From: Oscillospiraceae bacterium Marseille-Q3528
GTDB taxonomy: Bacteria > Bacillota > Clostridia > Lachnospirales > Lachnospiraceae
Assembly (NCBI GenBank): GCA_018223385.1
Contig: JAGTTR010000018.1
Location: 31,605 to 95,604 of the forward strand
Length of the DNA stretch: 64,000 nt
Direction: 5' to 3'
Shown here one piece after another: positions 43,828 through 52,705 of the stretch. Numbering within the stretch: position 1 is the first letter of the stretch; each line of letters opens with the position of its first letter. The translations under genes were made by a program, and so were the position numbers. Under the pieces are notes generated by a model. The model made no database searches, was not told the DNA's origin, and saw only the letters and a program-made list of their open reading frames with translations.

Positions 43828-44688
43828 ATGGATGATGCCCTTTTTCACGGAAATATTGTCAATTCCCGCCGTATTTTATATACGCCGTCGGCATTTGCCC
43901 GCTCCAATCTGCTGCATCTGCAGGAAATCGGCTCTCTGACGGCCCAGCGCCCTCATGTAAGCCGCCGGGAGAATCTGGCCTCCTGCCTGTTCTTTCTGGT
44001 GGAAAATGGCCAGGGCGAACTGCGCTACGAGGATCGGATCTGGCAGCTGAAATCCGGGGACTGTGTTTTTATTGACTGCCGTCATCCCTATTCCCACAGC
44101 ACCGCCGAGCCGCTGTGGAGCCTGCGCTGGGCCCATTTCTTCGGCCCCAACCTGAACAGCATTTATGACAAATACGCAGAGCGCGGCGGCCTCCCCTGCT
44201 TCCGCCCGGCCGACAGCACCCGTTACCGTACCCTGCTGGAAGAGCTCTACCAGATTGCTGCCTCCTCGGATCACATCAAGGATATGAAAATCTACGAAAA
44301 GCTGGCGTCTCTTTTGACGCTTCTCATGGAGGAAAGCTGGAATCCGGGCGCCCACCCGGAGAAAAAGAACCGCCGCAGAAACGTACAGGCGGTGAAGGAT
44401 TATCTGGATCAGCACTATTCCGAGAAGATCTCTCTGGACAATCTTGCTGAGCAGTTTTATATCAACAAGTTCTATCTCACCCGGATCTTCCGGGAGCAGT
44501 TCGGACTGTCCGTCAGCGCCTACCTGCAGCAGGTGCGCATCACCCACGCCAAACAGCTGCTGCGCTTTACCGATCAGTCCATTGAAAAAATCGGGCAGGA
44601 GTGCGGCATGAACGACGCCAATTATTTTTCCCGGATCTTCCGGAAAACCGAGGGTGTTTCCCCCGGGGAATACAGAAAGCAGTGGTAA
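43828..44688 (+). CDS. AraC-family transcriptional regulator
   Basis: 286 residues. An N-terminal cupin-like sensor (LVENGQGELRYEDRIWQLKS, DCRHPYSHSTAEPLWSLRWA) precedes a C-terminal double helix-turn-helix (ISLDNLAEQFYINKFYLTRIF, IEKIGQECGMNDANYFSRIF). This is the architecture of sugar-responsive regulators. AAAGGAGG precedes the ATG. It is divergent to the GDP-fucose operon. A glycan or sugar signal is the obvious guess. Confidence 0.9.
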   Translation: MDDALFHGNIVNSRRILYTPSAFARSNLLHLQEIGSLTAQRPHVSRRENLASCLFFLVENGQGELRYEDRIWQLKSGDCVFIDCRHPYSHSTAEPLWSLRWAHFFGPNLNSIYDKYAERGGLPCFRPADSTRYRTLLEELYQIAASSDHIKDMKIYEKLASLLTLLMEESWNPGAHPEKKNRRRNVQAVKDYLDQHYSEKISLDNLAEQFYINKFYLTRIFREQFGLSVSAYLQQVRITHAKQLLRFTDQSIEKIGQECGMNDANYFSRIFRKTEGVSPGEYRKQW

Positions 44689-44727
44689 GGGCGCATCTTA
44701 TGACGCGATCCCTTTCCACTGCTTTGC
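44676..44727. terminator. Bidirectional terminator, araC-like gene and glmM
   Basis: AAAGCAGTGGTAAGGG pairs with CCCTTTCCACTGCTTT with one mismatch and a central CGCATC...GACGCG hairpin. The stem overlaps the stop codon of the regulator and lies 30 bp past the glmM stop. Confidence 0.85.
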
Positions 44728-44755
44728 TGTTTCTTTCTGGTTCTGTTTTCTGTGG

Positions 44756-46138
44756 TTACGCTTCTTCCCTGGCTTTCACCACAGCTACCACCTGATCTAC
44801 GTACTGATGGCACAGTTCTTCCGTCTCTGCCTCCACCATGACGCGGATCAGCGGCTCTGTGCCGGACTCCCGGACAAGAATTCGGCCGGAATCTCCCAGT
44901 GCCTGGGCCACAGCATCCACGGCTGCCTGCACTTCCGGGTCCGCCTGAGCTTTCGCCTTATCCTTCACCCGCACATTTTCCAGTACCTGCGGATAAATGG
45001 TCAGCCCTTCCGTCAGCTGGCTCAGCTTCTTCTTGCTGGCCATCATGGCCTCCATGATCTTCAGGCTGGTAAGGATGCCATCGCCGGTAGATGCATATTT
45101 GGAGAAAATAATATGCCCTGACTGCTCACCGCCCAGCCGGCAGCCGTTCTGGGTCATGTATTCGTATACATATTTATCTCCCACGGCAGTCTTGGCATAG
45201 CCGATGCCCGCCTCGTCAAAGGCTTTGTACAGGCCAAAATTGGACATCACCGTAGTCACCACCGTGTTGGGGATCAGTTTGCCCCGTTCCTGCATGTATT
45301 TGCTGTAAATATACAGAATGGCATCGCCGTCCACCACCCGGCCCTGCTCATCCACACACAGACACCGGTCTGCATCGCCGTCATAGGCAAAGCCCACATC
45401 CAGACCATTGTCCTTCACCAGCTGCTGCAGGCCCTCGATATGGGTGGAACCGGCATTTTCATTGATGTTGGTGCCGTCCGGCTGGGCATTGATGACATAG
45501 GTTTTGGCACCCAGGGCATCAAAAATCGTCTTGGCAATGTTCCAGGAGCTGCCGTTGGCACAATCCAGACCTACTTTCACGCCCTTGAAGGAATACAGAC
45601 CCAGAGAAATGAGATACCCCATGTAACGGTTCCGTCCTGCCACGTAGTCCACCGTGCAGCCGATTTTTTCCCGGTGGGCATAAGGGATCTCCGCATAGTC
45701 CTGGTCAAACACATGGAGCTTTCCGTCCAGATAATCCTCCACCAGGCCGATGGTACCCTCATCCATCTTCTCTCCATTGCCGTTCATCAGCTTGATGCCG
45801 TTGTCGTAGTAAGGATTGTGGCTGGCAGAAATCATGATGCCGCAGTCAAAGCCATCGGTTCTGGCCACGTAAGCCACTGAAGGGGTTGTCGTCACATGCA
45901 GCAGATACGCATCCGCACCGGAGGCCACCAGGCCTCCCACCAACGCATACTCAAACATATAGCTGGAACGTCTCGTATCTTTTCCTATCACAATTCTGGC
46001 CGGGGTATCATCCCCTGCCCTTCTCTTTAACTCTCCGTAATACCATCCAAGGAAGCGGCCGATCCGGTGTGCGTGATCCGCCGTCAGATTCTGGTTCGCC
46101 TCACCGCGAAATCCGTCTGTTCCAAAATATCTTCCCAT
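44756..46138 (-). CDS. glmM: Phosphoglucosamine mutase
   Basis: 460 residues. GRYFGTDGFRGEAN at the start and ISASHNPYYDNGIK with the phosphoserine (Ser106) identify GlmM; the metal loop is DGDADRCL and the phosphate loop RESGTEPLIRVM. It makes glucosamine-1-phosphate for UDP-GlcNAc and peptidoglycan. AAGGAGAG precedes the ATG. The glmS remnant at 54.8-55.9 kb is not linked to it, so a functional glmS must lie elsewhere. Confidence 0.96.
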   Translation of the reverse strand: MGRYFGTDGFRGEANQNLTADHAHRIGRFLGWYYGELKRRAGDDTPARIVIGKDTRRSSYMFEYALVGGLVASGADAYLLHVTTTPSVAYVARTDGFDCGIMISASHNPYYDNGIKLMNGNGEKMDEGTIGLVEDYLDGKLHVFDQDYAEIPYAHREKIGCTVDYVAGRNRYMGYLISLGLYSFKGVKVGLDCANGSSWNIAKTIFDALGAKTYVINAQPDGTNINENAGSTHIEGLQQLVKDNGLDVGFAYDGDADRCLCVDEQGRVVDGDAILYIYSKYMQERGKLIPNTVVTTVMSNFGLYKAFDEAGIGYAKTAVGDKYVYEYMTQNGCRLGGEQSGHIIFSKYASTGDGILTSLKIMEAMMASKKKLSQLTEGLTIYPQVLENVRVKDKAKAQADPEVQAAVDAVAQALGDSGRILVRESGTEPLIRVMVEAETEELCHQYVDQVVAVVKAREEA

Positions 46139-46279
46139 GATTCTCTCCTTTCGCCGGGCTCCTGCCCGGCAGATGTCCGCAAAACACAGACTTTTTTATC
46201 TTTTCTATCGTACCACAAATCCCCGGCTATCTCAACTGCAAATCAAGCTGCCGTTCACGCAGGTAAAGCTGCCGTTCAA

Positions 46280-46320
46280 AAAAGCGCAGCCAGCGAAATC
46301 TCTCCCGCCGGCTGCGCTCT
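46280..46320 (-). terminator. Terminator of the cps/sortase operon
   Basis: On the minus strand GCGCAGCC...GGCTGCGC is followed by TTTTTT, just past the LCP stop codon at 46327. A 13-bp direct repeat AAGCTGCCGTTCA lies beside it. Confidence 0.8.
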
Positions 46321-46326
46321 TTCTTC

Positions 46327-47355
46327 TTATTGTTCCGTTGTCGAATTTTCTTTTGTGTAAAAATGATCCATGACGTACTGGCGAAGCTGATCCTCGTCAG
46401 GATAGAACTCCATGAACTCTTCTCCTTTGACATTCTCGCCATCAATGGTATCGATGTCCGGCATATCACAGGCCGTCAGAAAATCTGCCAGCTCCTGTAA
46501 TTGCGTCACACTGCAGTCCGATGTCACATAATCATTGACCGCCAGAAGCAGCTTTGCCGTAAATCCGGCATCCCCGTCCACACAGGCCATCAGTTTCTCA
46601 TACAGTGCCTGCATATACTGGCGCTGACGCTCCATCCGGTGCAGGTTCGTCGTATCATCCAGTTCCTTCCGGTTCCGGACATACTTCAACGCCTGCTCCC
46701 CTTCCAGTGTCACCGTCTCTCCCTGCACGAAGGAGGGATCCACCATGGTCATATCATCCATGACCTGTACGCTGACGCCGCCCACGGCATCGTTGATCAC
46801 CGCCACCGCATCCATGGTCACCGAGCAGAAATGATCAATCGAAACGCCATACAGAAGATTGGATACCGCTTTCGCCTGATAGCGGCAGCTGTCCTGTCCG
46901 CCGCTGCCATATGTATGTGCCAGTGCCAGCTGTCCCTCATAGGTTCCCGCCGACTCTCCGGCCACACCATAGCTCTCGATCTGGGTCATGGTATCCCGGT
47001 TCAGCTGCAGCACCTGGCAGGTGCCGTTTTCCTTGTCCATGATCAGCAGAAGCAGGAAGTCCGCCTGTTTGGTGTTGACGTAGCTCTCCTCCTCCTGCTG
47101 GTTCAGGAACTTATCTTCTCCAATGAGCAGCAGTGTCTCCAGATTTTTCTTTGGAAGATACCGGCCGCCGTTGTAATAGACGCCCTCACTGTCCGCATCA
47201 TCGGCTTCCACAACCCCCTCCTGATTTCTCCGGCTGTGATCCCAGACAGCAACGCCGATCACACCGACACAGAGGAGCAAAACCACCACGATACGGACCA
47301 CCGCTTTCAGCCGGTGATATTTCGTCCGGCCAAGACGTCTTTTTAAATGATTCAT
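46327..47355 (-). CDS. LCP-family cell wall polymer ligase
   Basis: 342 residues. One N-terminal membrane helix (VVRIVVVLLLCVGVIGVAVW) and an LCP domain with LETLLLIGEDKF, ADFLLLLIMDKENG, LQLNRDTMTQI and GEQALKYVRNRKEL followed by RMERQRQYM. It would attach the polysaccharide made by this locus to the wall. The start MNHLKRR directly follows the stop of the SPQTND gene. It is the last of five genes in the operon starting at 50478. Confidence 0.88.
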   Translation of the reverse strand: MNHLKRRLGRTKYHRLKAVVRIVVVLLLCVGVIGVAVWDHSRRNQEGVVEADDADSEGVYYNGGRYLPKKNLETLLLIGEDKFLNQQEEESYVNTKQADFLLLLIMDKENGTCQVLQLNRDTMTQIESYGVAGESAGTYEGQLALAHTYGSGGQDSCRYQAKAVSNLLYGVSIDHFCSVTMDAVAVINDAVGGVSVQVMDDMTMVDPSFVQGETVTLEGEQALKYVRNRKELDDTTNLHRMERQRQYMQALYEKLMACVDGDAGFTAKLLLAVNDYVTSDCSVTQLQELADFLTACDMPDIDTIDGENVKGEEFMEFYPDEDQLRQYVMDHFYTKENSTTEQ

Positions 47356-47359
47356 CCTC

Positions 47360-48124
47360 TTAGAAGCCTGCTTTTCTCTTCTTTGCTGCTGCGGTGCATA
47401 CAAGAGCTGCTGCGCAGATCACTGCCAGTGCACAGCCGAAGGACATGCCGCTGATATCGTTGGTCTGCGGAGATGCCGGGCCGTTGGGATCTACAGAAGC
47501 AGAAGCCACGTCTGTCAGGAATGCAACCGGGCAGAACTTGGTGAAGGTAACGGTTACCGTACCGTCAGCATTGATGGTTACGTTCTTCGGATCAACTGCC
47601 TCCCAGGTCTTGCCATCGCAGCGGGTCAGAACAACCAGCGTCTGACCGGGTGTCTTCTTCACGTTGAAGGTCAGGGTCAGTGTGTTGCCCTCGGTATCCA
47701 TGTATCCGCCATAGTTATCGGAAAAGCTGACATCGAACAGGTCGCTGACCACCAGATCCTCCGGTGTGGCATCAGAGCCTGCCTCTTTCAGGACATCTGC
47801 GATCTGTGCATACAGATCGGTTGTCTTTGCTGCCTTCTGGATATCAGCATACGCGTCATCCAGAAGCTTCTTGATATCTTCGGGTGCGCTGTCACGCTTG
47901 GATACCGGTGTGATGATGATATCCTCTTTTTTCAGACCTGCGATCTCCTTACCATCCTTGTCCTTGAAAATGCCGACTGCCTCTGTGCCGTCTGCTGTCT
48001 TCACGGTTGTCACCTCCGGTGCCTCCTTCTGCGTTACACTGGGTGTGAAGTCTGCTGCCATTACAGACATGGAGCTTCCAAGTGCCAGCACTGCTGTGAG
48101 TAAAATAGCTGCCATCTTTTTCAT
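47360..48124 (-). CDS. Secreted surface protein with SPQTND sorting signal
   Basis: 254 residues. A signal peptide (1-24) is followed by a central beta-rich domain (NTLTLTFNVKKTPGQTLVVL, WEAVDPKNVTINADGTVTVT) and the C-terminal SPQTND (218-223), a hydrophobic stretch and a KKRKAGF tail. SPxTx/NPQTN-type signals are processed by class B sortases, and one is encoded 30 bp upstream. So the pair probably works as enzyme and dedicated substrate. The role of the protein in the polysaccharide operon is unknown. Confidence 0.8.
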   Translation of the reverse strand: MKKMAAILLTAVLALGSSMSVMAADFTPSVTQKEAPEVTTVKTADGTEAVGIFKDKDGKEIAGLKKEDIIITPVSKRDSAPEDIKKLLDDAYADIQKAAKTTDLYAQIADVLKEAGSDATPEDLVVSDLFDVSFSDNYGGYMDTEGNTLTLTFNVKKTPGQTLVVLTRCDGKTWEAVDPKNVTINADGTVTVTFTKFCPVAFLTDVASASVDPNGPASPQTNDISGMSFGCALAVICAAALVCTAAAKKRKAGF

Positions 48125-48153
48125 TTTGGGTTCCCCTTTCCTTGTTAACCTCT

Positions 48154-48939
48154 TCAGTTCATCTCTTTGATAAGTTGTGCCGCCACAAGAAAACGTTTTT
48201 CATGATTTCCACTTAAGCAAGTAGAAAGAATGATGCCATCCGTGTCAGCAGAAATATATGCCTTCTGATCCACACAGGCATTGATCGCCCGGGTATTCAG
48301 AATGTCGCGATAAAAAATCTCAGCCATGCGCATATTGTCAAAATCATAATTATACAAAATATGCACATTGCTGTACGGAACTGCCGCAAAAATCTGATAA
48401 TGCAGTTCCCGGTCAGGCAGGTAGATGACCGCCTCCCCGTACTGCTGCAGCGCATCCTCACTGGAGTACAGCTCCTGCAGCGAACCAAACATTTCCTGGT
48501 TCTTCATATTATGCCCGTAGATGACTGTCATTCTGTCTCCCATCTTCCCATCATTGTAAGAGCATTCGGTAAAAAGACAGCCTTCCTTGTCATCCTCCCC
48601 CTTATAATTCCGACGAAGATAATACTCGTCCTCCGTGGGGTGCTGTAAAATCGGGTAACTGACATTCGTTCCCGGAATTTCCAGCCATGCATATATATCT
48701 TTGTTTACTTTCTGGAGTTCTTCAAAATCCACCGGACTCACATAGGACGACGCCTCAACCGTCTCCGGTGCTTCCGCCTCTTGCGCGGAAGTCTCTTCTT
48801 CCGTCCGGTCTATATAGCCGGACAGATCTTCCTGCCCCGTCTCCCAGGGCCATTCAATCGGTGCTTTCCATAAAAACACAGCCACAGCTGCGACCACCAG
48901 AATGATCAGCAGCAGCCAACGGTCTATCTTCTTTCCCAT
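48154..48939 (-). CDS. srtB: Class B sortase
   Basis: 261 residues. An N-terminal membrane anchor (LLLIILVVAAVAVFLW), a linker, then the catalytic domain with YGHNMKNQEMFGSL (His143), IILSTCLSG (Cys241) and KRFLVAAQL (Arg249). The spacing fits class B enzymes. It cleaves the Thr-Asn/Gly bond in substrates and attaches them to the wall. The gene sits between cpsD-like and the SPQTND gene, 5 bp after the former. Confidence 0.93.
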   Translation of the reverse strand: MGKKIDRWLLLIILVVAAVAVFLWKAPIEWPWETGQEDLSGYIDRTEEETSAQEAEAPETVEASSYVSPVDFEELQKVNKDIYAWLEIPGTNVSYPILQHPTEDEYYLRRNYKGEDDKEGCLFTECSYNDGKMGDRMTVIYGHNMKNQEMFGSLQELYSSEDALQQYGEAVIYLPDRELHYQIFAAVPYSNVHILYNYDFDNMRMAEIFYRDILNTRAINACVDQKAYISADTDGIILSTCLSGNHEKRFLVAAQLIKEMN

Positions 48940-48944
48940 GCCTG

Positions 48945-49730
48945 CTATGCCTTCTTCTTCGTTTTCTTCGAAGCCTTATCTGTGCCGTATCCATATCCGT
49001 ATTCATATTTTCCATAGCGTTTGCCGCCATGGCCGGACATGGTGACCGCAAATCCCAGCACATTGGTGCCGACATACTTCAGCTTGCGCACCGTATCATC
49101 CAGCACCGGCTGTTCACAGTAATCCTGGCGCACCACCACGATCATACCATCCAGCATTTCTGCCAGAACCAGCGCATCGGATACCACCCCAACCGGGGGA
49201 AAATCAAAAATAATATAATCAAATTGGTTTTTCCATAATTCCAGGTACTTCTTCATGGCATCGGAACCGAGAAGCTCTGACGGGTTGGGCGGCACCGCCC
49301 CGGCCTGCACCACGCTGAAATTACAGTCTCCGGCAGGTGGGATCACCACCTCCGCTGCCTCGCATAAACCGGCCAGCAGGTTGGACAGTCCTTTGCGTTT
49401 CTCCAGCCGTAGCTTGGAAACAATGCCCGGCAGACGCATGTCCGCCTCGATCAGCAGCACATTGGCGCCATCCTCGGCCACCATATACGCCAGATTGATG
49501 GCGGTGGTGGACTTTCCTTCTCCGCGCAGGCTGCTGGTCACGCCAACGACCTTGCACTCCTTCTCCGCCGGTACCGCAAACTTCAGATTCGTTCGCAGCA
49601 GCTTATAGGCCTCTGTGCCCTCAAATCCCAGGCTCGGTCCGAAATAGATGCCTTTGCGGGCTTTTCCATAAGACTTGGCCTTCTTCTCCGGCTTTGCGTC
49701 TTCTTTCTTTTCTTTTTCTTCTATCGCCAT
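48945..49730 (-). CDS. CpsD/CapB-like tyrosine kinase of polysaccharide export
   Basis: 261 residues. Walker A SSLRGEGKSTTA, Walker A' VLLIEADMRLPG and Walker B YIIFDFPPVG define a bacterial tyrosine kinase. The C-terminus has the Tyr cluster KRYGKYEYGYGYG, the expected autophosphorylation site. It partners with the CpsC-like protein upstream. The start at 49730 has GGGGCGG before the ATG; a start at 49766, overlapping the preceding gene, is possible. Confidence 0.92.
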   Translation of the reverse strand: MAIEEKEKKEDAKPEKKAKSYGKARKGIYFGPSLGFEGTEAYKLLRTNLKFAVPAEKECKVVGVTSSLRGEGKSTTAINLAYMVAEDGANVLLIEADMRLPGIVSKLRLEKRKGLSNLLAGLCEAAEVVIPPAGDCNFSVVQAGAVPPNPSELLGSDAMKKYLELWKNQFDYIIFDFPPVGVVSDALVLAEMLDGMIVVVRQDYCEQPVLDDTVRKLKYVGTNVLGFAVTMSGHGGKRYGKYEYGYGYGTDKASKKTKKKA

Positions 49731-49743
49731 CTCGTCACCGCCC

Positions 49744-50478
49744 CTACTTATAATAGTACTGTCCATACCTGGATGAACCCTTCTTCTCTAAATCCGGGAT
49801 CACCGCAATAACCGGGATATCGTAGCGTTTGGCCAGTTCCTCCGGATCGTGCACCCGCTTATCCAGCAGTACCCGAAGCACAATGATGCCGGCACTGATC
49901 AGGAAGCCCAGAGCAATGCCCAGGCAGAGATACTTCATCACACTCGGCGAGCAAGGACCCCCAGCCAGTACTGCATACTGCACCACCCGCACCGAGCTTC
50001 CATCCACAACCTGAGAAATATGCTCCGGCAGAAGCTCCGCAATCTTATTGGCGATCTCTTTCGCTTCCTTCCGGTTCGCATCTGTCACCGTAATCTGAAA
50101 TACTTCCGTTCCGTTCACCGCCTCGGCATCGATCATGCCTTTCAGCTGCTCATAAGAATAAGGAAGCTCCAGCTCATCGATCACATCGTCCAGCATGGGA
50201 CGGGAATTCAAGATAACAATATACGTATCTACCAGTCCCTGTGCCGCCAGCAGATCTCCCTGGGAAAACTTGATGGAGGTGCTTCCCACAGAAATATCCG
50301 CATTGTTGACATACATCTGCACATCCGACTGATACAGCGGCGTGATCAGATAATTGGCATAGCCAAACCCTGCCGCTCCAAATATAACCATACTTAATAA
50401 AATGATCCAGAAATGCCGCCACAGCGCACTGAGCAGACGTACCAGATCAATCTCTATGTAATCATTCTCTTCCGCCAT
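49744..50478 (-). CDS. CpsC/Wzz-like chain-length regulator
   Basis: 244 residues with two membrane helices (about 22-42 and 178-200) around an extracellular Wzz domain (YANYLITPLYQSDVQMYV). The C-terminal cytosolic end (LLDKRVHDPEELAKRYDIPV and VIAVIPDLEKK) contacts the kinase. It controls polymer length and export. GAAGAGGA precedes the ATG; the upstream region 50479-50578 is AT-rich with TAATAC as possible -10. Confidence 0.9.
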   Translation of the reverse strand: MAEENDYIEIDLVRLLSALWRHFWIILLSMVIFGAAGFGYANYLITPLYQSDVQMYVNNADISVGSTSIKFSQGDLLAAQGLVDTYIVILNSRPMLDDVIDELELPYSYEQLKGMIDAEAVNGTEVFQITVTDANRKEAKEIANKIAELLPEHISQVVDGSSVRVVQYAVLAGGPCSPSVMKYLCLGIALGFLISAGIIVLRVLLDKRVHDPEELAKRYDIPVIAVIPDLEKKGSSRYGQYYYK

Positions 50479-50578
50479 ATTTTATCCTCTTCGTATTTCT
50501 TTTTTATCCAAAAATTAATTTTTATATTAATATCTGTATTATGCCACACTATTTTTCAAAAGTCTATAGCATAAGTCA

Positions 50579-51025
50579 CTATTTTTTTGTCCTTCTTTGC
50601 CGTTTTTCTGTTCCATCTACGCGAACAGCCGCTTCAATCAGCCCAAAACGCAAAAATAATGCGTAAATATATGAAATTCCACGGATATCTCCCAGCTCTT
50701 TCGGACGCTTCACCGTGATTTTCCCGTTTCTCACACCGGCAAATGCCAGCAGCACCGAACTCCAGGCCAGGCTCTTGCTGTTCTCCCGCCGGTCAATCCA
50801 CAGCTCTTTCGTATATGACCCGTCTCTTCCCCTGTGCAGTTCATAGGTAAACGGCAGGCCCGAATACGTCCAGAACGGCAGCTTCTGACAGGCAACCACC
50901 GCATCCCACAGATGCTGCTCCGTGGGTTCCGTCTGCAGGCGCACGATCAGTGCCTCCCTGTCCGGATCCGGCAGTTTCTCTTCTATTATATTCTGTTCCA
51001 AACCATCACCCCGCACTTTCGTCAC
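50579..51025 (-). CDS. Conserved-looking hypothetical protein
   Basis: 148 residues, soluble. Visible parts are HLWDAVVACQKLPFWTYSGL, FTYELHRGRDGSYTKELWID and RRENSKSLAWSSVLLAFAG. The basic C-terminus (RTKK) and the central Trp/Tyr-rich part suggest nucleic acid or nucleotide contact, but this is only a guess; I know no family. It lies 20 bp after the SHOCT-domain gene and is probably cotranscribed with it. Confidence 0.6.
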   Translation of the reverse strand: MTKVRGDGLEQNIIEEKLPDPDREALIVRLQTEPTEQHLWDAVVACQKLPFWTYSGLPFTYELHRGRDGSYTKELWIDRRENSKSLAWSSVLLAFAGVRNGKITVKRPKELGDIRGISYIYALFLRFGLIEAAVRVDGTEKRQRRTKK

Positions 51026-51045
51026 TGATCCCCGGCCAGATTTCC

Positions 51046-51978
51046 TTAAAGATCCAGCAGCTGTCTTTTCTTCGTCTCAAATTCTTCTCGGGTGATCACA
51101 CCCTCGTCCAGCAGCTGTTTCCATTTCCGCAGCTCATCTGCCCCGGAAAACGTGCTGCGGTCTGCCTGCTGCGTTTTCTCCACCGCGCTGCAGATCACCT
51201 GCAGCAGAGAAAGGATCTCCTGTGCATCCTGATATGCCTTTTTGTAAGTTCCGCTGTCCTTTGCCGTCTCCGTGCTGATGAGTGAAATATACACCACCGG
51301 AGACACCATGCTGGAAACCGTAATCTTGATGCAGAGATTTGTGCATTTCTGGTGCGCCCGTTTACCACCGGTGATGCCGCCCACGACAGCGCCCACGCCG
51401 CCAAACATAAAACCACCGACAACGGCCCTGCCCAGGCCCCCTTTGACCACACTCGTTCCATCCTCCAACAGTTCGAAATCCACGATATCCTCATACTGAT
51501 AAACGGTTCCCTTTTCCAGCGGTGCAAAAATGCCTTTGCCGACCACCCACTGTCTCGTATCTTCATTGATGCCGAAATAAGAACCCACTTTTTTCGTCAG
51601 CATCAACTTTTCTTTTTTCTCTGCTCCGGTGTCAGACTGGTATGCCCGCTGCGTTTTCTTTTTTCCTTCGTAAAACCGATATTCCGTCTGGGAGCTTTCC
51701 CCTGTTCCTGACATCCCCTCGAGTATGATTTCCGGCCGCTGCCAGCGCTGTTTCACCGTGATGCGGACCTCCTCCCGCCGGGTGGTGTCGATCTTCACCA
51801 CGTCCGACCTGTTATTATGTGGAAGCGCACAGCTGAAATAAATCACGCCATCCGCCGCATAACAGATCTCCTCTTTTCCATTCTTTACCCGGCACAGCAG
51901 CGTATCCCCGTCATAACAGTTCATGGCCAGCGCCGCTCCCATCATGGATTTCTCTCGCTTAATGATCAGTTTTGCCAA
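51046..51978 (-). CDS. SHOCT-domain protein with glycine-zipper segment
   Basis: 310 residues from a TTG start (LAKLIIKREKSMMGAALAMN) behind a GGGGGGA site. A beta-rich N-terminal half is followed by a linker, a Gly-zipper-like segment (GGLGRAVVGGFMFGGVGAVV) and a C-terminal SHOCT motif (DELRKWKQLLDEGVITREEF). SHOCT domains mediate oligomerisation in many stress or membrane-associated proteins. The precise role is unknown. The frame extends upstream through a vapB remnant to 52071. Confidence 0.7.
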   Translation of the reverse strand: MAKLIIKREKSMMGAALAMNCYDGDTLLCRVKNGKEEICYAADGVIYFSCALPHNNRSDVVKIDTTRREEVRITVKQRWQRPEIILEGMSGTGESSQTEYRFYEGKKKTQRAYQSDTGAEKKEKLMLTKKVGSYFGINEDTRQWVVGKGIFAPLEKGTVYQYEDIVDFELLEDGTSVVKGGLGRAVVGGFMFGGVGAVVGGITGGKRAHQKCTNLCIKITVSSMVSPVVYISLISTETAKDSGTYKKAYQDAQEILSLLQVICSAVEKTQQADRSTFSGADELRKWKQLLDEGVITREEFETKKRQLLDL

Positions 51979-52071
51979 ACCAATCCCCCCTATGTCACAG
52001 CATTTTCGATCTCTGCCAGAAATTTTTTTGTTCAAAAGCATTGCAAAAGTTACCTGCTGTAAGCATAACAA
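51979..52071 (-). pseudogene. Collapsed vapB remnant
   Basis: The codons upstream of the SHOCT start read LCLQQ followed directly by VTFAMLLNKKIS. The intact vapB at 52.7-52.9 kb has LCLQQ in its leader and ETFAMLSNEDF as its last residues, so this is the same unit with about 200 bp deleted. Confidence 0.6.
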
Positions 52072-52553
52072 ACCGTTCCTGTGAAATCAATACATTTATC
52101 CATCTTTACTGTTTCCGGTCTTTCTGTTCCTCTCTTTCTGTTCCTCCCGGCACAGATATACCCATGCGATCGAAAAGAATTCGCTGACTGTCGGGCGCTC
52201 CCGCAGCGGATACCCTGCCATCTCATTCAGGAAATCCCGGTTGCCTCTCTCCCAGCAGCTGATCACACACGTCCGGATCGCCCGCTCCACGCTGGGCCAT
52301 CTTGCCTTATACGCTTTGCCAATGTCCGGATACAACCGCTTCGTCACGCATTGCAGATAATCCGAATTCTCCCGGATCAGCTCAAATCCTTTCAACAAAT
52401 ACTGATACCCGCTCAGATTCGGCCATATTCCCAGCTTCTTCAATAATTCTTTCTCTGTCATAAACAAAATCCCCCTCTCTTTCTATCTATAGAGAAAACG
52501 ATCTTGTTCAAGATTTTTTTCACTTTTTCAACAATCTTTACACTTTCTTAACA
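52058..52553 (-). repeat. Tandem duplication, copy A
   Basis: About 495 bp that recur at 52949-53447. Shared parts are the segment with TAAGCATAACAAAC, the Spo0A-C-like gene, and its upstream region with the inverted repeat ATCTTG-TT-CAAGAT (52501-52514) and CTATAGAG. Point differences and small indels show that the duplication is not recent. Confidence 0.8.
52096..52461 (-). CDS. Stand-alone Spo0A C-terminal-like DNA-binding protein, copy A
   Basis: 121 residues, MTEKELLKKLGIWPNLSGYQ, with VTKRLYPDIGKAYKARWPSV, ERAIRTCVISCWERGN and PTVSEFFSIAW. This order matches the Spo0A effector (C-terminal) domain: the recognition-helix region corresponds to S-R/S-VERAIRHAIE in Spo0A. No receiver domain precedes it. 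So it could bind DNA without phosphorylation control or act as a small decoy or antagonist. AGAGAGGGGG precedes the ATG. Confidence 0.75.
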   Translation of the reverse strand: MTEKELLKKLGIWPNLSGYQYLLKGFELIRENSDYLQCVTKRLYPDIGKAYKARWPSVERAIRTCVISCWERGNRDFLNEMAGYPLRERPTVSEFFSIAWVYLCREEQKERNRKTGNSKDG

Positions 52554-52623
52554 TTTTTCGTCTCAACGTTCTAAAAAATAAAATTACACGGTAAGTTTCA
52601 CTCACATGATAAAACAACAAAAA

Positions 52624-52659
52624 GGACCGCTCCAGTCCTGTGAAAACTATTAGCGGTCG
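52624..52659 (-). terminator. vapB terminator
   Basis: On the minus strand CGACCGCT...AGCGGTCC is followed by TTTTTG, about 50 bp past the vapB stop codon. Confidence 0.75.
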
Positions 52660-52705
52660 TTTTTTGTTTGTACTTTCCAGGACTTTAAAGAGTCTCCCCT
52701 CTCTG

